From positions 1 through 64,000 of the forward strand of contig DATAFH010000039.1 in the NCBI GenBank assembly GCA_036257565.1: a stretch of 64,000 nt of DNA, read 5' to 3'. The notes under the pieces were generated by a model that was not told where the DNA came from, ran no database searches, and saw only the letters and a program-made list of their open reading frames with translations. Source of the stretch: DASSUW01 sp036257565. GTDB lineage: Bacteria; Actinomycetota; Thermoleophilia; Solirubrobacterales; Solirubrobacteraceae. A program made the translations under genes and the position numbers. Of this stretch, positions 47,742 through 55,548 are shown piece by piece (position 1 is the first letter of the stretch; each line of letters begins with the position of its first letter).

Positions 47742-48299
47742 ATGCGGGTCCTCGCGCTCGCCGACAAGCGCCCGATCGTCGACCCCGCCACGCTCGTGCG
47801 CCAGAGGGGGGTCGACGCCGTGCTCACGCTCGGCGATCTGGACCGCGCGTGGATCGAGTCGCTGATGTCGCTCGACGTGCCGCGCCTCGGCGTGCACGGC
47901 AACCACGACCCCGAAGGGCTGCTCCAGGACCTCGAGATCGAGGACCTGCACCTGCGCCGCACGCAGGTCGGCGGCGTCACGATCGGCGGCTTCGAGGGCT
48001 GCGTGCGCTACGGCAAGAACACGGTCTACCAGTACACCCAGCGCGAGGCGAGCAAGCTCGTACGGCGCCTTCCGGCGGCCGACGTGCTGATCTGCCACTG
48101 CCCGCCCCTCGGCATCAACGACGATCCCGAGGACCCGTCGCACATCGGCTTCGAGGGGTTGCGCGAGTGGCTCGACGAGCACCGCCCGCGGCACCTCCTG
48201 CACGGCCACGTCCACCCGCTGCATGGCCAGGTCATGACCCGCCACGGCGACACGCGCGTGCACTGGATCTCCGGCACGCGCGTGCTCGACCTGTCCTAG
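47742..48299 (+). CDS. Calcineurin-like metallophosphoesterase
   Basis: 185 residues. Metal motifs GDLD (TLGDLDRAW), GNHDPEG, LICHCPPLG and HGHVHPLHG are present. The first motif, normally DxH, reads ADKRP, so one metal ligand is altered. Such enzymes hydrolyse phosphomonoesters or diesters. Probably co-transcribed with the VOC gene. Its stop shares CTAG with the stop of the convergent RNase H-dioxygenase gene. Confidence 0.83.
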   Translation: MRVLALADKRPIVDPATLVRQRGVDAVLTLGDLDRAWIESLMSLDVPRLGVHGNHDPEGLLQDLEIEDLHLRRTQVGGVTIGGFEGCVRYGKNTVYQYTQREASKLVRRLPAADVLICHCPPLGINDDPEDPSHIGFEGLREWLDEHRPRHLLHGHVHPLHGQVMTRHGDTRVHWISGTRVLDLS

Positions 48300-49372
48300 A
48301 GCGCCGAGCGCACCTCCCAGAGCTCCGGGAAGAACCGCTTGTCCTGCGTCCCGCGCAGGTACTCGACGCCCCGCGAGCCGCCCGTCCCGTGGCGGCTGCC
48401 GATCTCACGCGCCGCCATCAGCGTGTGGTGGTGGCGCCAGAGGGCGACGAGCTCGTCGACGTCGACCAGCAGCTCGGCGACCTCGTAGAGCAGCGCGCGC
48501 CGCGGGTCGTCGAGGTGGTCGCGATAGAGCTCGGCCAGGCGCGTGACGCGCTCGCCGCGGTCCTCCGGCAGTCCCGCCGACGCCGCGAACGCCTCGTACA
48601 GGCCGGGAGTCTCCCGCTCGATGGCGCGGAACTGGGACGACTGGAAGCCCGAGGCCGGCGCCAGCGGGTCGCGGAACTCGAGGAAGCCGTCAGGCCCCAT
48701 CGTCTCGAGCACGTCGAGATGCGCGAGCAGCAGCCGCCACGTCGCCGCCATCCGGCGCAGCGGGCCGAGCGCGCCCTGGCCCCGCCCACCATCGAGCTCC
48801 TCGCGCGCCTTGGCGAGCTCGTGCAGGATGAGCTTGAACCACAGCTCGAAGGACTGGTGCACGATGATGAACAGCAGCTCGTCGTGCGCCTCGGGGGTGA
48901 TCGGCTCCTGCAGCCGCAGCAGGTCGTCGATGCGCAGGTAGCCGGCGTACTCGGTCGGCTCGCCGTCGGTCGACGGCGCCGCGTCGAGCGCCTCATTGAC
49001 GAGCGCGTCGGCCGCGGCATTCTCGGCCCGCGGCACGGAGCGCACGCTCCAGCGCTCGAAGCCCTCCAGCGCGCGCATGACCTCGGCGTGCAGCGCCGCC
49101 ATCTCCGGGTTCTTGACGCGGTACTCGCCGTTGACCTGCTTGGCCACGAGCTCGGAGTCGTTGACGACCTCGGCCTCGGTGGCGCCCAGCGCCCGCGCCC
49201 GCTCGAGGCCGAGCAGCAGCGCCCGGTACTCGGCGACGTTGTTCGTCGTCCGGCCGAGCACGACGGCGGTCTCGTCCACGGGCTCGCCGTCGGGCGTCGA
49301 GACGACGGCCGCGGCGGCCGCTGGGCCGGGGTTGCCGCGGGAACCGCCGTCCACGTGGACGACGAAACGCAC
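48296..49372 (-). CDS. Fusion of RNase HI domain and tryptophan 2,3-dioxygenase
   Basis: 358 residues in one frame. Residues 1-130 are a complete RNase HI-type domain: VVHVDGGSRGNPGPAA (first Asp), TNNVAEYRALLLGLERA (Glu), VVNDSELVAKQVNGEY (Asp) and RAENAAADALVNEAL (last acidic region). Residues 140-358 are a heme tryptophan 2,3-dioxygenase: YAGYLRIDDLLRLQ, LFIIVHQSFELWFKLILHEL (active-site His), PASGFQSSQFR (substrate Arg), LWRHHHTLM (heme His) and GTGGSRGVEYLRG. The central loop is shorter than usual, but no key residue seems missing. The join is clean and no in-frame start lies at the dioxygenase. One enzyme hydrolyses RNA in hybrids, the other opens tryptophan to formylkynurenine; no known reason links them. 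Confidence 0.85.
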   Translation of the reverse strand: MRFVVHVDGGSRGNPGPAAAAAVVSTPDGEPVDETAVVLGRTTNNVAEYRALLLGLERARALGATEAEVVNDSELVAKQVNGEYRVKNPEMAALHAEVMRALEGFERWSVRSVPRAENAAADALVNEALDAAPSTDGEPTEYAGYLRIDDLLRLQEPITPEAHDELLFIIVHQSFELWFKLILHELAKAREELDGGRGQGALGPLRRMAATWRLLLAHLDVLETMGPDGFLEFRDPLAPASGFQSSQFRAIERETPGLYEAFAASAGLPEDRGERVTRLAELYRDHLDDPRRALLYEVAELLVDVDELVALWRHHHTLMAAREIGSRHGTGGSRGVEYLRGTQDKRFFPELWEVRSAL

Positions 49373-49374
49373 GC

Positions 49375-49596
49375 CTACGCCGCGGAGAGCGGCGGCACGT
49401 CGCCGGTCACCCGGCGGCGGCGGCGGTCGCGCACCTCGCGCTGGCCTCCGCCTCCGGAGGTACCGTCGCGGCGCTCCTTCTTGCGCCGGTCGACGATCAC
49501 CTCGACGTTCGGATCATCTTCGTAGTAGGCCGAGAGCTTGGGGTACAGCTCATCCGCCAGTGGCTCGGGCACAACGCAGTAGATCACCCCTGTCAC
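49375..49596 (-). CDS. Small conserved-looking hypothetical protein
   Basis: About 73 residues from GTG at 49596 (a longer form could begin with TTG at 49623). VIYCVVPEPLADELYPKLSA, then YYEDDPNVEVIVDRRKKERR, gives a short alpha/beta region followed by a basic tail. The DRRKKERR block after an acidic strand is typical of small actinobacterial proteins of unknown function. Two bases before the RNase H-dioxygenase gene, so probably co-transcribed. Confidence 0.55.
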   Translation of the reverse strand: MTGVIYCVVPEPLADELYPKLSAYYEDDPNVEVIVDRRKKERRDGTSGGGGQREVRDRRRRRVTGDVPPLSAA

Positions 49597-49655
49597 GCTA
49601 ACAAAGCGCTCGGAGGCGCCCAATCGACCATCCGTCGAAACCGGTCAAGCCGGGA

Positions 49656-50351
49656 TCAGGCGAGGTGGAGGTTGCCGCGCTCGTCAGCCGCAGCGTTGCC
49701 CTCCTGCTCCGCCTCCGAGAGCTCGTCCAGCTCGTCGCCCTGCGCGTCCCGCCGCACGCCGCCCGCCTCGTCGGACAGGTCGATCTCGAAGCGATACCAG
49801 CTCAGCTCCCACATGATCGTGATGGCCACGACGGCCGGCCGGTCGGTGCGCGGACGCACGCGTACCGCGGGCGCGCCGAGCGACCGAGCCACCCCGCCCA
49901 CCGTGCGCGTGTGGTCGGAAGCGTTGAAGACCTCGAGCGCGCGCTGCATCTTGAGGTCGGCGTTCGTGGGCACCGCACGCACGTGACGGGGGCGCCGCGG
50001 CGGCTCAGGCGCCCGCCGGGCCGGCGCGTCCGGCTCGTCGGGCGGCGGGGGCGCGGCCTCGTCGACCGCCATCTCGTCCTGCACCTCGCGCGCCCGCTCG
50101 CGACGGGCCCGGAAGCGCTCGAAGAACCCCGAGCGCCCATCGTGGCGCGTCTGACGCAGCGCCAGCTCGTCGCCGCCGGACTCGCGGATCCACCCTTCGT
50201 GCTGGGCGCGGACGGTGCACAGGTCGCACACCTCACGCCGCGACCCGCCGGCCAGGAACGTCTCCGCATGCTCGCCGCGCAGGAGGGTGCGCCCGCAGAT
50301 GTCGCAGGCCTCCTCGGTGACGTTCGTGCGGATGTCCCGGGTGCGGGCCAC
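49656..50351 (-). CDS. Zinc-knuckle hypothetical protein
   Basis: 231 residues. N-terminal zinc knuckle CDICGRTLLRGEHAET with VCDLCTVRA, a basic region (RFRARRERAREVQDE), a Pro-rich linker, and a C-terminal folded part (FNASDHTRTVGGVARSLGAP, VAITIMWELSWYRFEIDLS) with an acidic tail. Looks like a DNA- or RNA-associated protein but the family is unknown to me. It follows EF-G2 by 17 bases. Confidence 0.65.
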   Translation of the reverse strand: MARTRDIRTNVTEEACDICGRTLLRGEHAETFLAGGSRREVCDLCTVRAQHEGWIRESGGDELALRQTRHDGRSGFFERFRARRERAREVQDEMAVDEAAPPPPDEPDAPARRAPEPPRRPRHVRAVPTNADLKMQRALEVFNASDHTRTVGGVARSLGAPAVRVRPRTDRPAVVAITIMWELSWYRFEIDLSDEAGGVRRDAQGDELDELSEAEQEGNAAADERGNLHLA

Positions 50352-50368
50352 GGCGTGCAGGGTAGTCG

Positions 50369-52432
50369 CTACGCCCGAACCTCCTCTTCCTCATGGGCCT
50401 TGGCCACGACCTTCTGCGCGAGGTGGGAGGGGACCTCCTCGTAGCGGAGGAACTCCATCGTGTACTCGCCCTGGCCACCGGTCAGCGATCGCAGGTCGGG
50501 CGCGTAGGAGAGGATCTCCGCCATCGGGACCTCGGCCTTGACCTCGGTCATCCCGCCGACCGCCTCGGTGCCCAGCGGCCGCCCGCGGCGGGACGAGAGA
50601 TCGCCCATGACGTCGCCGACCGCGTCGTCCGGCACGGACGCCGTGAGCAGCATGATCGGCTCGAGCAGCACCGAGCCGGCCTGTTCGAGCGCCTGCTTCA
50701 TGGCCAGCGAGCCGGCCATCTTGAACGCCATCTCCGACGAGTCGACGGAGTGGTAGGAGCCGTCGAACAGCTTCACGCGCACGCCCTTGACCGGGAAGCC
50801 GGCGACCGCGCCGTGCTGCATGGCGTCGATCACACCCTTCTCGACCGCGGGGATGAAGCCCGTGGGGATGACGCCGCCCTTGATCGCGTTGACGAACTCG
50901 AACGCGTCCTCGCTGTCCATGTCAAGCGGCTCGATCTCGATGTGGCAGTCGCCGAACTGGCCGCGGCCGCCCGTCTGCTTCTTGTGGCGGCCGTGGGCCT
51001 TGGCGCCCTTGCGGATCGTCTCCTGGTACGGGACGCGCGGGGGCTTGAGGATGACCTCGGCGCCGAACCGCGCCCGCATGCGCTCCACGACGATCTCGAC
51101 GTGGATCTGCGACAGGCCGGCGACGATCTGCTCGCCCGTCTGCGCGTCGCGATGCAGGTCGATCGTCGGGTCCTCCTCCTGCAGTCGCCGCAGCGCGGTG
51201 AACACCTTGTCCTCGTCGCCCTTGGAGGCGGGCTCCATCGAGAAGGCCATGACCGGCGCCGGGAGCTTGATCGACGGCATCTGCACAGGCTCGTCGCGCG
51301 CCGCCAGCCAGTCGCCCGCGCGCGTCTCCTTGAGCTTCGCCACCGCACCGATGTCGCCGGGGCCGAACGCGTCGGTCTGCTTGACGTCCTTGCCCTGGGG
51401 CACGAGCAGCTGCCCGATCCGCTCCTTGTGATGGGTGCGCGTATTCATCACGTGCGTGTCGTGGTTCGCGGTGCCCTGGTAGACGCGGAACAGGTTGATG
51501 CGGCCCGCGTACGGGTCGGCGCGCGTCTTGAAGACGTAGGCGAACATCTCGCCGTCGGGGTCCGGCTCGAGCTTCATGCCCTCGAGCTGCAGGCCGCCGT
51601 GCTGGACCGGCGACGGCAGGTCGTCGACGATCGCGTCGAGCAGCCGGTTCGAGCCGAGGCGGGTGGTCGCCACCCCGCAGGTGACCGGAAAGATGTGGCC
51701 GTGATCCGTGCCGTCCTCGAGCGCGGTGACGATCTCGTCGTGCGAGATCTCCTCGCCCTCGAGGTAGCGCTCCATCAGCGCCTCAGAGTTCTCCGCGACC
51801 TCGTCCATCAGCTTCTCGCGGTACTCCTGCGCGGTGTCCGCGAGCTGCTCGGGGATCGGGATCTCGGAGCACGTGCCGTCGGCGTACTCGTACGCCTTCA
51901 TGTCCACGAGGTCGATCACGCCGCGCGTCTCGTGCTCGGAGCCGATCGGGATCTCGGTCGCCACGACGTGCGGTCCGAAGGCGTCCTTGAGGGCTTCGAG
52001 GACGCGGAAGAAGTCGGCCCGCTCGCGGTCGAGCATGTTCACGTAGACGAGCCGGGCGACGCCGAGCTCGCGAGCGCGCTCCCACAGGCGCTGCGTGCCG
52101 ACCTCGACGCCGAGGACGCCGTTGACCACGAACACGGCCGACTCGCACACGCGCAGCGCGCCGAGGGCATCGGCGATGAACGAGGGCTCGCCGGGCGTGT
52201 CGATGAGGTTGACCTTCACGTCCCGCCACTCGAACGACGCGAGCGAGGCGGAGATCGACATCCCGCGTGCCTTCTCGTCGTCGTCGGAGTCCGAGACCGT
52301 CGTTCCGTCGGCCACCGAGCCGAGCCGGGTCGTCGCGCCGGCCTCGTGCAAGAGGGCCTCGTGCAGCGACGTCTTCCCGCTCCCTCGGTGGCCGACTAGC
52401 GCCACGTTGCGGATCCTGTCTGCGGCCTGCAT
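50369..52432 (-). CDS. Elongation factor G-like protein (EF-G2 type)
   Basis: 687 residues. G domain with P-loop GHRGSGKTSLHEALL, DTPGE (G3) and a changed G4 motif VNMLDRE in place of NKxD, then EF-G domains II-V (RINLFRVYQGT, IHVEIVVERMRARFG, GGRGQFGDCHIEIEPLD, LLEPIMLLTAS, RRGRPLGTEAV). EF-G2 paralogues of actinobacteria bind GTP but often lack translocase activity; the role here is unproven. The ATG at 52432 sits 38 bases after the sigma gene. Confidence 0.88.
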   Translation of the reverse strand: MQAADRIRNVALVGHRGSGKTSLHEALLHEAGATTRLGSVADGTTVSDSDDDEKARGMSISASLASFEWRDVKVNLIDTPGEPSFIADALGALRVCESAVFVVNGVLGVEVGTQRLWERARELGVARLVYVNMLDRERADFFRVLEALKDAFGPHVVATEIPIGSEHETRGVIDLVDMKAYEYADGTCSEIPIPEQLADTAQEYREKLMDEVAENSEALMERYLEGEEISHDEIVTALEDGTDHGHIFPVTCGVATTRLGSNRLLDAIVDDLPSPVQHGGLQLEGMKLEPDPDGEMFAYVFKTRADPYAGRINLFRVYQGTANHDTHVMNTRTHHKERIGQLLVPQGKDVKQTDAFGPGDIGAVAKLKETRAGDWLAARDEPVQMPSIKLPAPVMAFSMEPASKGDEDKVFTALRRLQEEDPTIDLHRDAQTGEQIVAGLSQIHVEIVVERMRARFGAEVILKPPRVPYQETIRKGAKAHGRHKKQTGGRGQFGDCHIEIEPLDMDSEDAFEFVNAIKGGVIPTGFIPAVEKGVIDAMQHGAVAGFPVKGVRVKLFDGSYHSVDSSEMAFKMAGSLAMKQALEQAGSVLLEPIMLLTASVPDDAVGDVMGDLSSRRGRPLGTEAVGGMTEVKAEVPMAEILSYAPDLRSLTGGQGEYTMEFLRYEEVPSHLAQKVVAKAHEEEEVRA

Positions 52433-52470
52433 GGAACCTGCTCCTCCCTTCCTCGCCGGGAGGCGGGAGG

Positions 52471-53253
52471 CTATCGAAGGCTGTCGCCCTGCAGGCGCGA
52501 CTTGAGGCGCAGGACGGCCTTCGTGTGCAGCTGGGAGATGCGCGACTCGGTGACGCCGAGGACCTCGCCGATCTCCCGCAGCGTCAGGTTCTCGTAGTAG
52601 TAGAGCGCGATCACCAGCTTCTCGCGCTCCGGGAGCGCCGAGATGGCGTCGGCCAGGCGGTCCTTGAGCTCCGAGGCGTCGAGCAGCTGCTGCGGGTCGG
52701 GGGCGTCCGGATCCTGCAGTGTGTCGAGCAGCGAGACCTGGTCGCCCGACGCGTCGGACACCGCCCACAGCTCGTCGAGGGCGACGACCGTGGAGTTGGA
52801 GATCTTGACCAGCGCCTCCTGGAACTCATCGGTGGCCATGTTGAGCTCGCGCGCCATCTCGTCGTCCGTCGGCGTGCGGTGCAGCCGGTGCTCGAGCTTG
52901 GCGTGGACTCGCTCGATCTCACGCGCCCGGGCGCGCACGGACCGCGGCACCCAGTCGAGCGCGCGCAGCTCGTCGATGATCGCGCCCTTGATGCGGGTGA
53001 TTGCGTAGGTCTCGAACTTGATCTCGCGCTCGACGTCGAAGCGCTCGATCGCGTTGATGAGCCCGATCAGCCCGTAGGAGATGAGGTCGGCCTCCTCGAC
53101 GTGCGCGGGCAGGCCGGACGACATCCGCCCCGCGACGTACTTGACGAGGGGCGAGTACGCCACGACGAGCTTCTCGCGGGCGGGCTCGGACGCCTCGTCC
53201 TTGTACCTGCGCCAGAGTTCTTTGAGCTCGAGTGCTTTGACGTTGGTGTCCAG
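52471..53253 (-). CDS. FliA/WhiG-family RNA polymerase sigma factor
   Basis: About 260 residues from the position suggested here. Region 1.2/2 is seen in ELKELWRRYKDEA, LVVAYSPLVKYVAGRM and ADLISYGLIGLINAIERFDV; then FETYAITRIKGAIIDELRAL (2.4), regions 3 and 4 with LPEREKLVIALYYYENLTLR and EIGEVLGVTESRISQLHTKA. Between the Xer stop (53266) and GTG 53163 the frame is open and encodes normal sigma region 1.2, yet has no ATG/GTG/TTG; CTG at 53253 follows GGGAGCAGG closely and is the best start. Homologues control motility or sporulation-like development; no flagellar genes are nearby. Confidence 0.88.
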   Translation of the reverse strand: MDTNVKALELKELWRRYKDEASEPAREKLVVAYSPLVKYVAGRMSSGLPAHVEEADLISYGLIGLINAIERFDVEREIKFETYAITRIKGAIIDELRALDWVPRSVRARAREIERVHAKLEHRLHRTPTDDEMARELNMATDEFQEALVKISNSTVVALDELWAVSDASGDQVSLLDTLQDPDAPDPQQLLDASELKDRLADAISALPEREKLVIALYYYENLTLREIGEVLGVTESRISQLHTKAVLRLKSRLQGDSLR

Positions 53254-53265
53254 AGCCTGCTCCCG

Positions 53266-54186
53266 TTAGGCCCGCGGATGGCTGCGAAGATAAGCGGCGC
53301 GGAGGCGAGCCGACTCTACCCGAGTGTAGACCTGGGTTGTCGAGATCGAGGAATGCCCCAGGAGCTCCTGGATCGCGCGCAGGTCCGCGCCGCCCTCGAG
53401 CAGGTGGGTCGCGAACGAGTGCCGCAGGGCGTGCGGGTGCACCTTCCCCTGGGCGGCGGCATGGCGCGCCCAGACCCGCAGGCGGCGCCTGACGTCGGAG
53501 GTGGACAGCCGCCGGCCGGACTTGGAGAGGAAGAGCGCGGGGTCGCCGTCCGCGCGCGCGAGCGAGGGCCGGCCGCGCTCGAGGTAGTCGGCGACGGCCA
53601 TCAGGGCGAGCTCGCCGGCGGGCACGAAGCGCGTCTTGGCGCCCTTGCCTTCGACCCGGACCTGCTCGCCGTCGAGGTCGAGCGAGCCGACGTCGAGGTT
53701 GACCAGCTCCTCCGCCCGCAGCCCGCAGGCGTAGGCGAGCTCGAATAGCCCGCGGTCGCGCAGCTCGAGCGGCGTACTGGCCGGGATGCGGTCGAGCAGA
53801 GCGGCCACGTCGGACGGCTTGATCGGGCGCGGGAGGGTCTGCGGCAGGCGGGGCGCGGGCAGCAGGTCCGCCGGGTTGGCGCTCATGTCGCCGTGCTCGA
53901 CCATCGAGCGGAAGAAGGCACGCGTGGACGCCAGCTTGCGGGCGAGCGTGCGCGGCGCCGCCCCGCGATCGGACATGCGGGCCGCGTAGCCGCGCAGGAG
54001 CCGGTAGCTGAGGTCGGCCGGCGCGAGGCCCTGGGCGACCGCCCACGTGGCCAGCTCCCCGACGTCGGCGCCGTAGGCGCGCCGGGTGCGCTCGGCCGCG
54101 CCGCGCCGCTGCAGGTCGCGGTCGAAGCGGCGCAGGGCGGTGCTCCAGGCGACGCTAGCCTGCGAGCCCGTGGCCGTCTTCTTCAT
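53266..54186 (-). CDS. Site-specific tyrosine recombinase (XerC/XerD)
   Basis: 306 residues from ATG at 54186 (GTG at 54198 possible). N-terminal SAM-like core-binding domain (LQRRGAAERTRRAYGADVGE), catalytic domain with Arg in ACGLRAEELVNL, Lys in GKGAKTRFVP, HPHALRHSFATHLL, LGHSSISTTQVYTRV (His, nucleophile Tyr). Resolves chromosome dimers at dif. It directly precedes the sigma gene, as in the xerC-whiG order of other actinobacteria. Confidence 0.9.
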   Translation of the reverse strand: MKKTATGSQASVAWSTALRRFDRDLQRRGAAERTRRAYGADVGELATWAVAQGLAPADLSYRLLRGYAARMSDRGAAPRTLARKLASTRAFFRSMVEHGDMSANPADLLPAPRLPQTLPRPIKPSDVAALLDRIPASTPLELRDRGLFELAYACGLRAEELVNLDVGSLDLDGEQVRVEGKGAKTRFVPAGELALMAVADYLERGRPSLARADGDPALFLSKSGRRLSTSDVRRRLRVWARHAAAQGKVHPHALRHSFATHLLEGGADLRAIQELLGHSSISTTQVYTRVESARLRAAYLRSHPRA

Positions 54187-54451
54187 CGACACGTCCACGG
54201 GTCAGGTGGCGACCCAGCGCCAGCTCGTGGAGGCGGGCATCACGCAGCCGGACGAGGCGCCCCCGCGGCCCTGGCACCGCATCCAGGGCACGGGTGACGC
54301 GACGACCCTCTGGTACGCGGTCATGCGCAAGGAGGTGCGACCGGGCGTGTACATCGGCGCCCTCTGTTTTCGCCACTCCGACCACCACGCCTCCCTGCTG
54401 CACGGCGCGTGGCAGGAGATCCCGCCGGACGAGATCGGGCCGCCGCCCTAG
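54170..54451 (+). CDS. Hypothetical protein divergent from xer
   Basis: 93 residues from GTG at 54170. VFFIDTSTGQVATQRQLVEA, then WYAVMRKEVRPGVYIGALCF, a compact alpha/beta protein without known domain. It overlaps the start of the recombinase gene on the other strand by about 17 bases. Its stop shares CTAG with that of the convergent L,D-transpeptidase gene. Confidence 0.55.
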   Translation: MAVFFIDTSTGQVATQRQLVEAGITQPDEAPPRPWHRIQGTGDATTLWYAVMRKEVRPGVYIGALCFRHSDHHASLLHGAWQEIPPDEIGPPP

Positions 54452-55488
54452 GCGATATAGATCGGCGCGCCGACCGGGACCTGATCGTAGAGCTCGATCA
54501 CGTCCGGGATGAGCATCCGGATGCAGCCGTGGGACGCGGCGGTGCCGATCGAGCCCGTGGCGTCCGTCCCGTGGATGCCGGCGCCGGCGTAGATGCCCAT
54601 CCAGCGCGCCTTGAGCGGGTTCTGCGGCGTGCCCCCGGGAACCACGGTGCCCGCCAGCGACCCGGCCCAATCCGAGTTCGGCACGTGCCAGGCCGGGTTC
54701 ACGGCCTTGTTCTGGATGTGGTACAGCCCGGCGGGCGTCTCGAGGCCCACCTGCCCGACGGCGATCCCGTAGGACTTGGCGAGCTTGAGGCCCTTGTAGA
54801 AGTTGAGTTGGAAGGACCCGCGGTTGACGACGATCACGGCCGGATACTTCTTGGCCAGGTCGGCGGTGGTGACCTTCGGCTTGACGACCTCGGTGCGCAC
54901 CCGGACGAGCCGCTTCTCCCCCGTGTCGAGCAGCTCGCGCTTGATCTCGCGCCTGAGGCGCCTCGCCTTGACGGCGAGCCCGTCGCGCGAGGGCTTCGGC
55001 TCCACCTGGCCGGCCTCGAGCTCGACCGAGGCGTCCTGCGCCTCGACGGTGAGCTTGGTGGTGACGCGGTCGACGAGGCGCCGCACGGCGGCGCGGTCCC
55101 AGGCGATCTTCGCCTCCACCTGCTCATCAAGCTCGCGACCGCGGACCTCGCGCCATGTGCGCGTGAACATGTTGCCGTCGGTCGAGACGGCCATCGCGCG
55201 GTCGACCGAGCCGTCGACGTCGACCGCGATCGCGGCCTGCTTGCGGGTGAGCTTGAAGCGCTGGTCCTCGTAGCGGACGACGACCGGGCGGTCGAGCGGC
55301 TCGACCAGCGCGGCCTGCAGCTTGGCGCGCGCGGCCTCGGGCTTCATGCCGCCGACGTCCACGCCGTTGACGGTCACGCCCTCCGCGATCCGCGTCTTGA
55401 CCGAGCGGTCGAACGCGTACAGGCTCCCCGCGCCCACGAGGAGCACGGTCACGGCCAGGGCGACGACGGCGATCAGGCGGCGAGGCAT
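54448..55488 (-). CDS. L,D-transpeptidase with peptidoglycan-binding-type N-terminal domains
   Basis: 346 residues. N-terminal signal/anchor helix (LIAVVALAVTVLLVGAGSLY), two VanW/PG-binding_4-like repeats (KLQAALVEPLDRPVVVRYED), and a C-terminal YkuD domain (VIVVNRGSFQLNFYKGLKLA, HIQNKAVNPAWHVP, GIHGTDATGSIGTAASHGCI RM) with catalytic Cys in SHGCIRM. It makes 3-3 cross-links in peptidoglycan outside the membrane. Confidence 0.9.
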   Translation of the reverse strand: MPRRLIAVVALAVTVLLVGAGSLYAFDRSVKTRIAEGVTVNGVDVGGMKPEAARAKLQAALVEPLDRPVVVRYEDQRFKLTRKQAAIAVDVDGSVDRAMAVSTDGNMFTRTWREVRGRELDEQVEAKIAWDRAAVRRLVDRVTTKLTVEAQDASVELEAGQVEPKPSRDGLAVKARRLRREIKRELLDTGEKRLVRVRTEVVKPKVTTADLAKKYPAVIVVNRGSFQLNFYKGLKLAKSYGIAVGQVGLETPAGLYHIQNKAVNPAWHVPNSDWAGSLAGTVVPGGTPQNPLKARWMGIYAGAGIHGTDATGSIGTAASHGCIRMLIPDVIELYDQVPVGAPIYIA

Positions 55489-55548
55489 CGAAGACGGAGA
55501 GAGTAGGCGGTCGGCCGGACTTCCAGTAACCCTGAAATTAAGCTGGCG

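Noticed and set aside
50393..52399. 668-codon plus ORF opposite EF-G2
   Set aside because: Shadow frame; EF-G2 has all domains in order.
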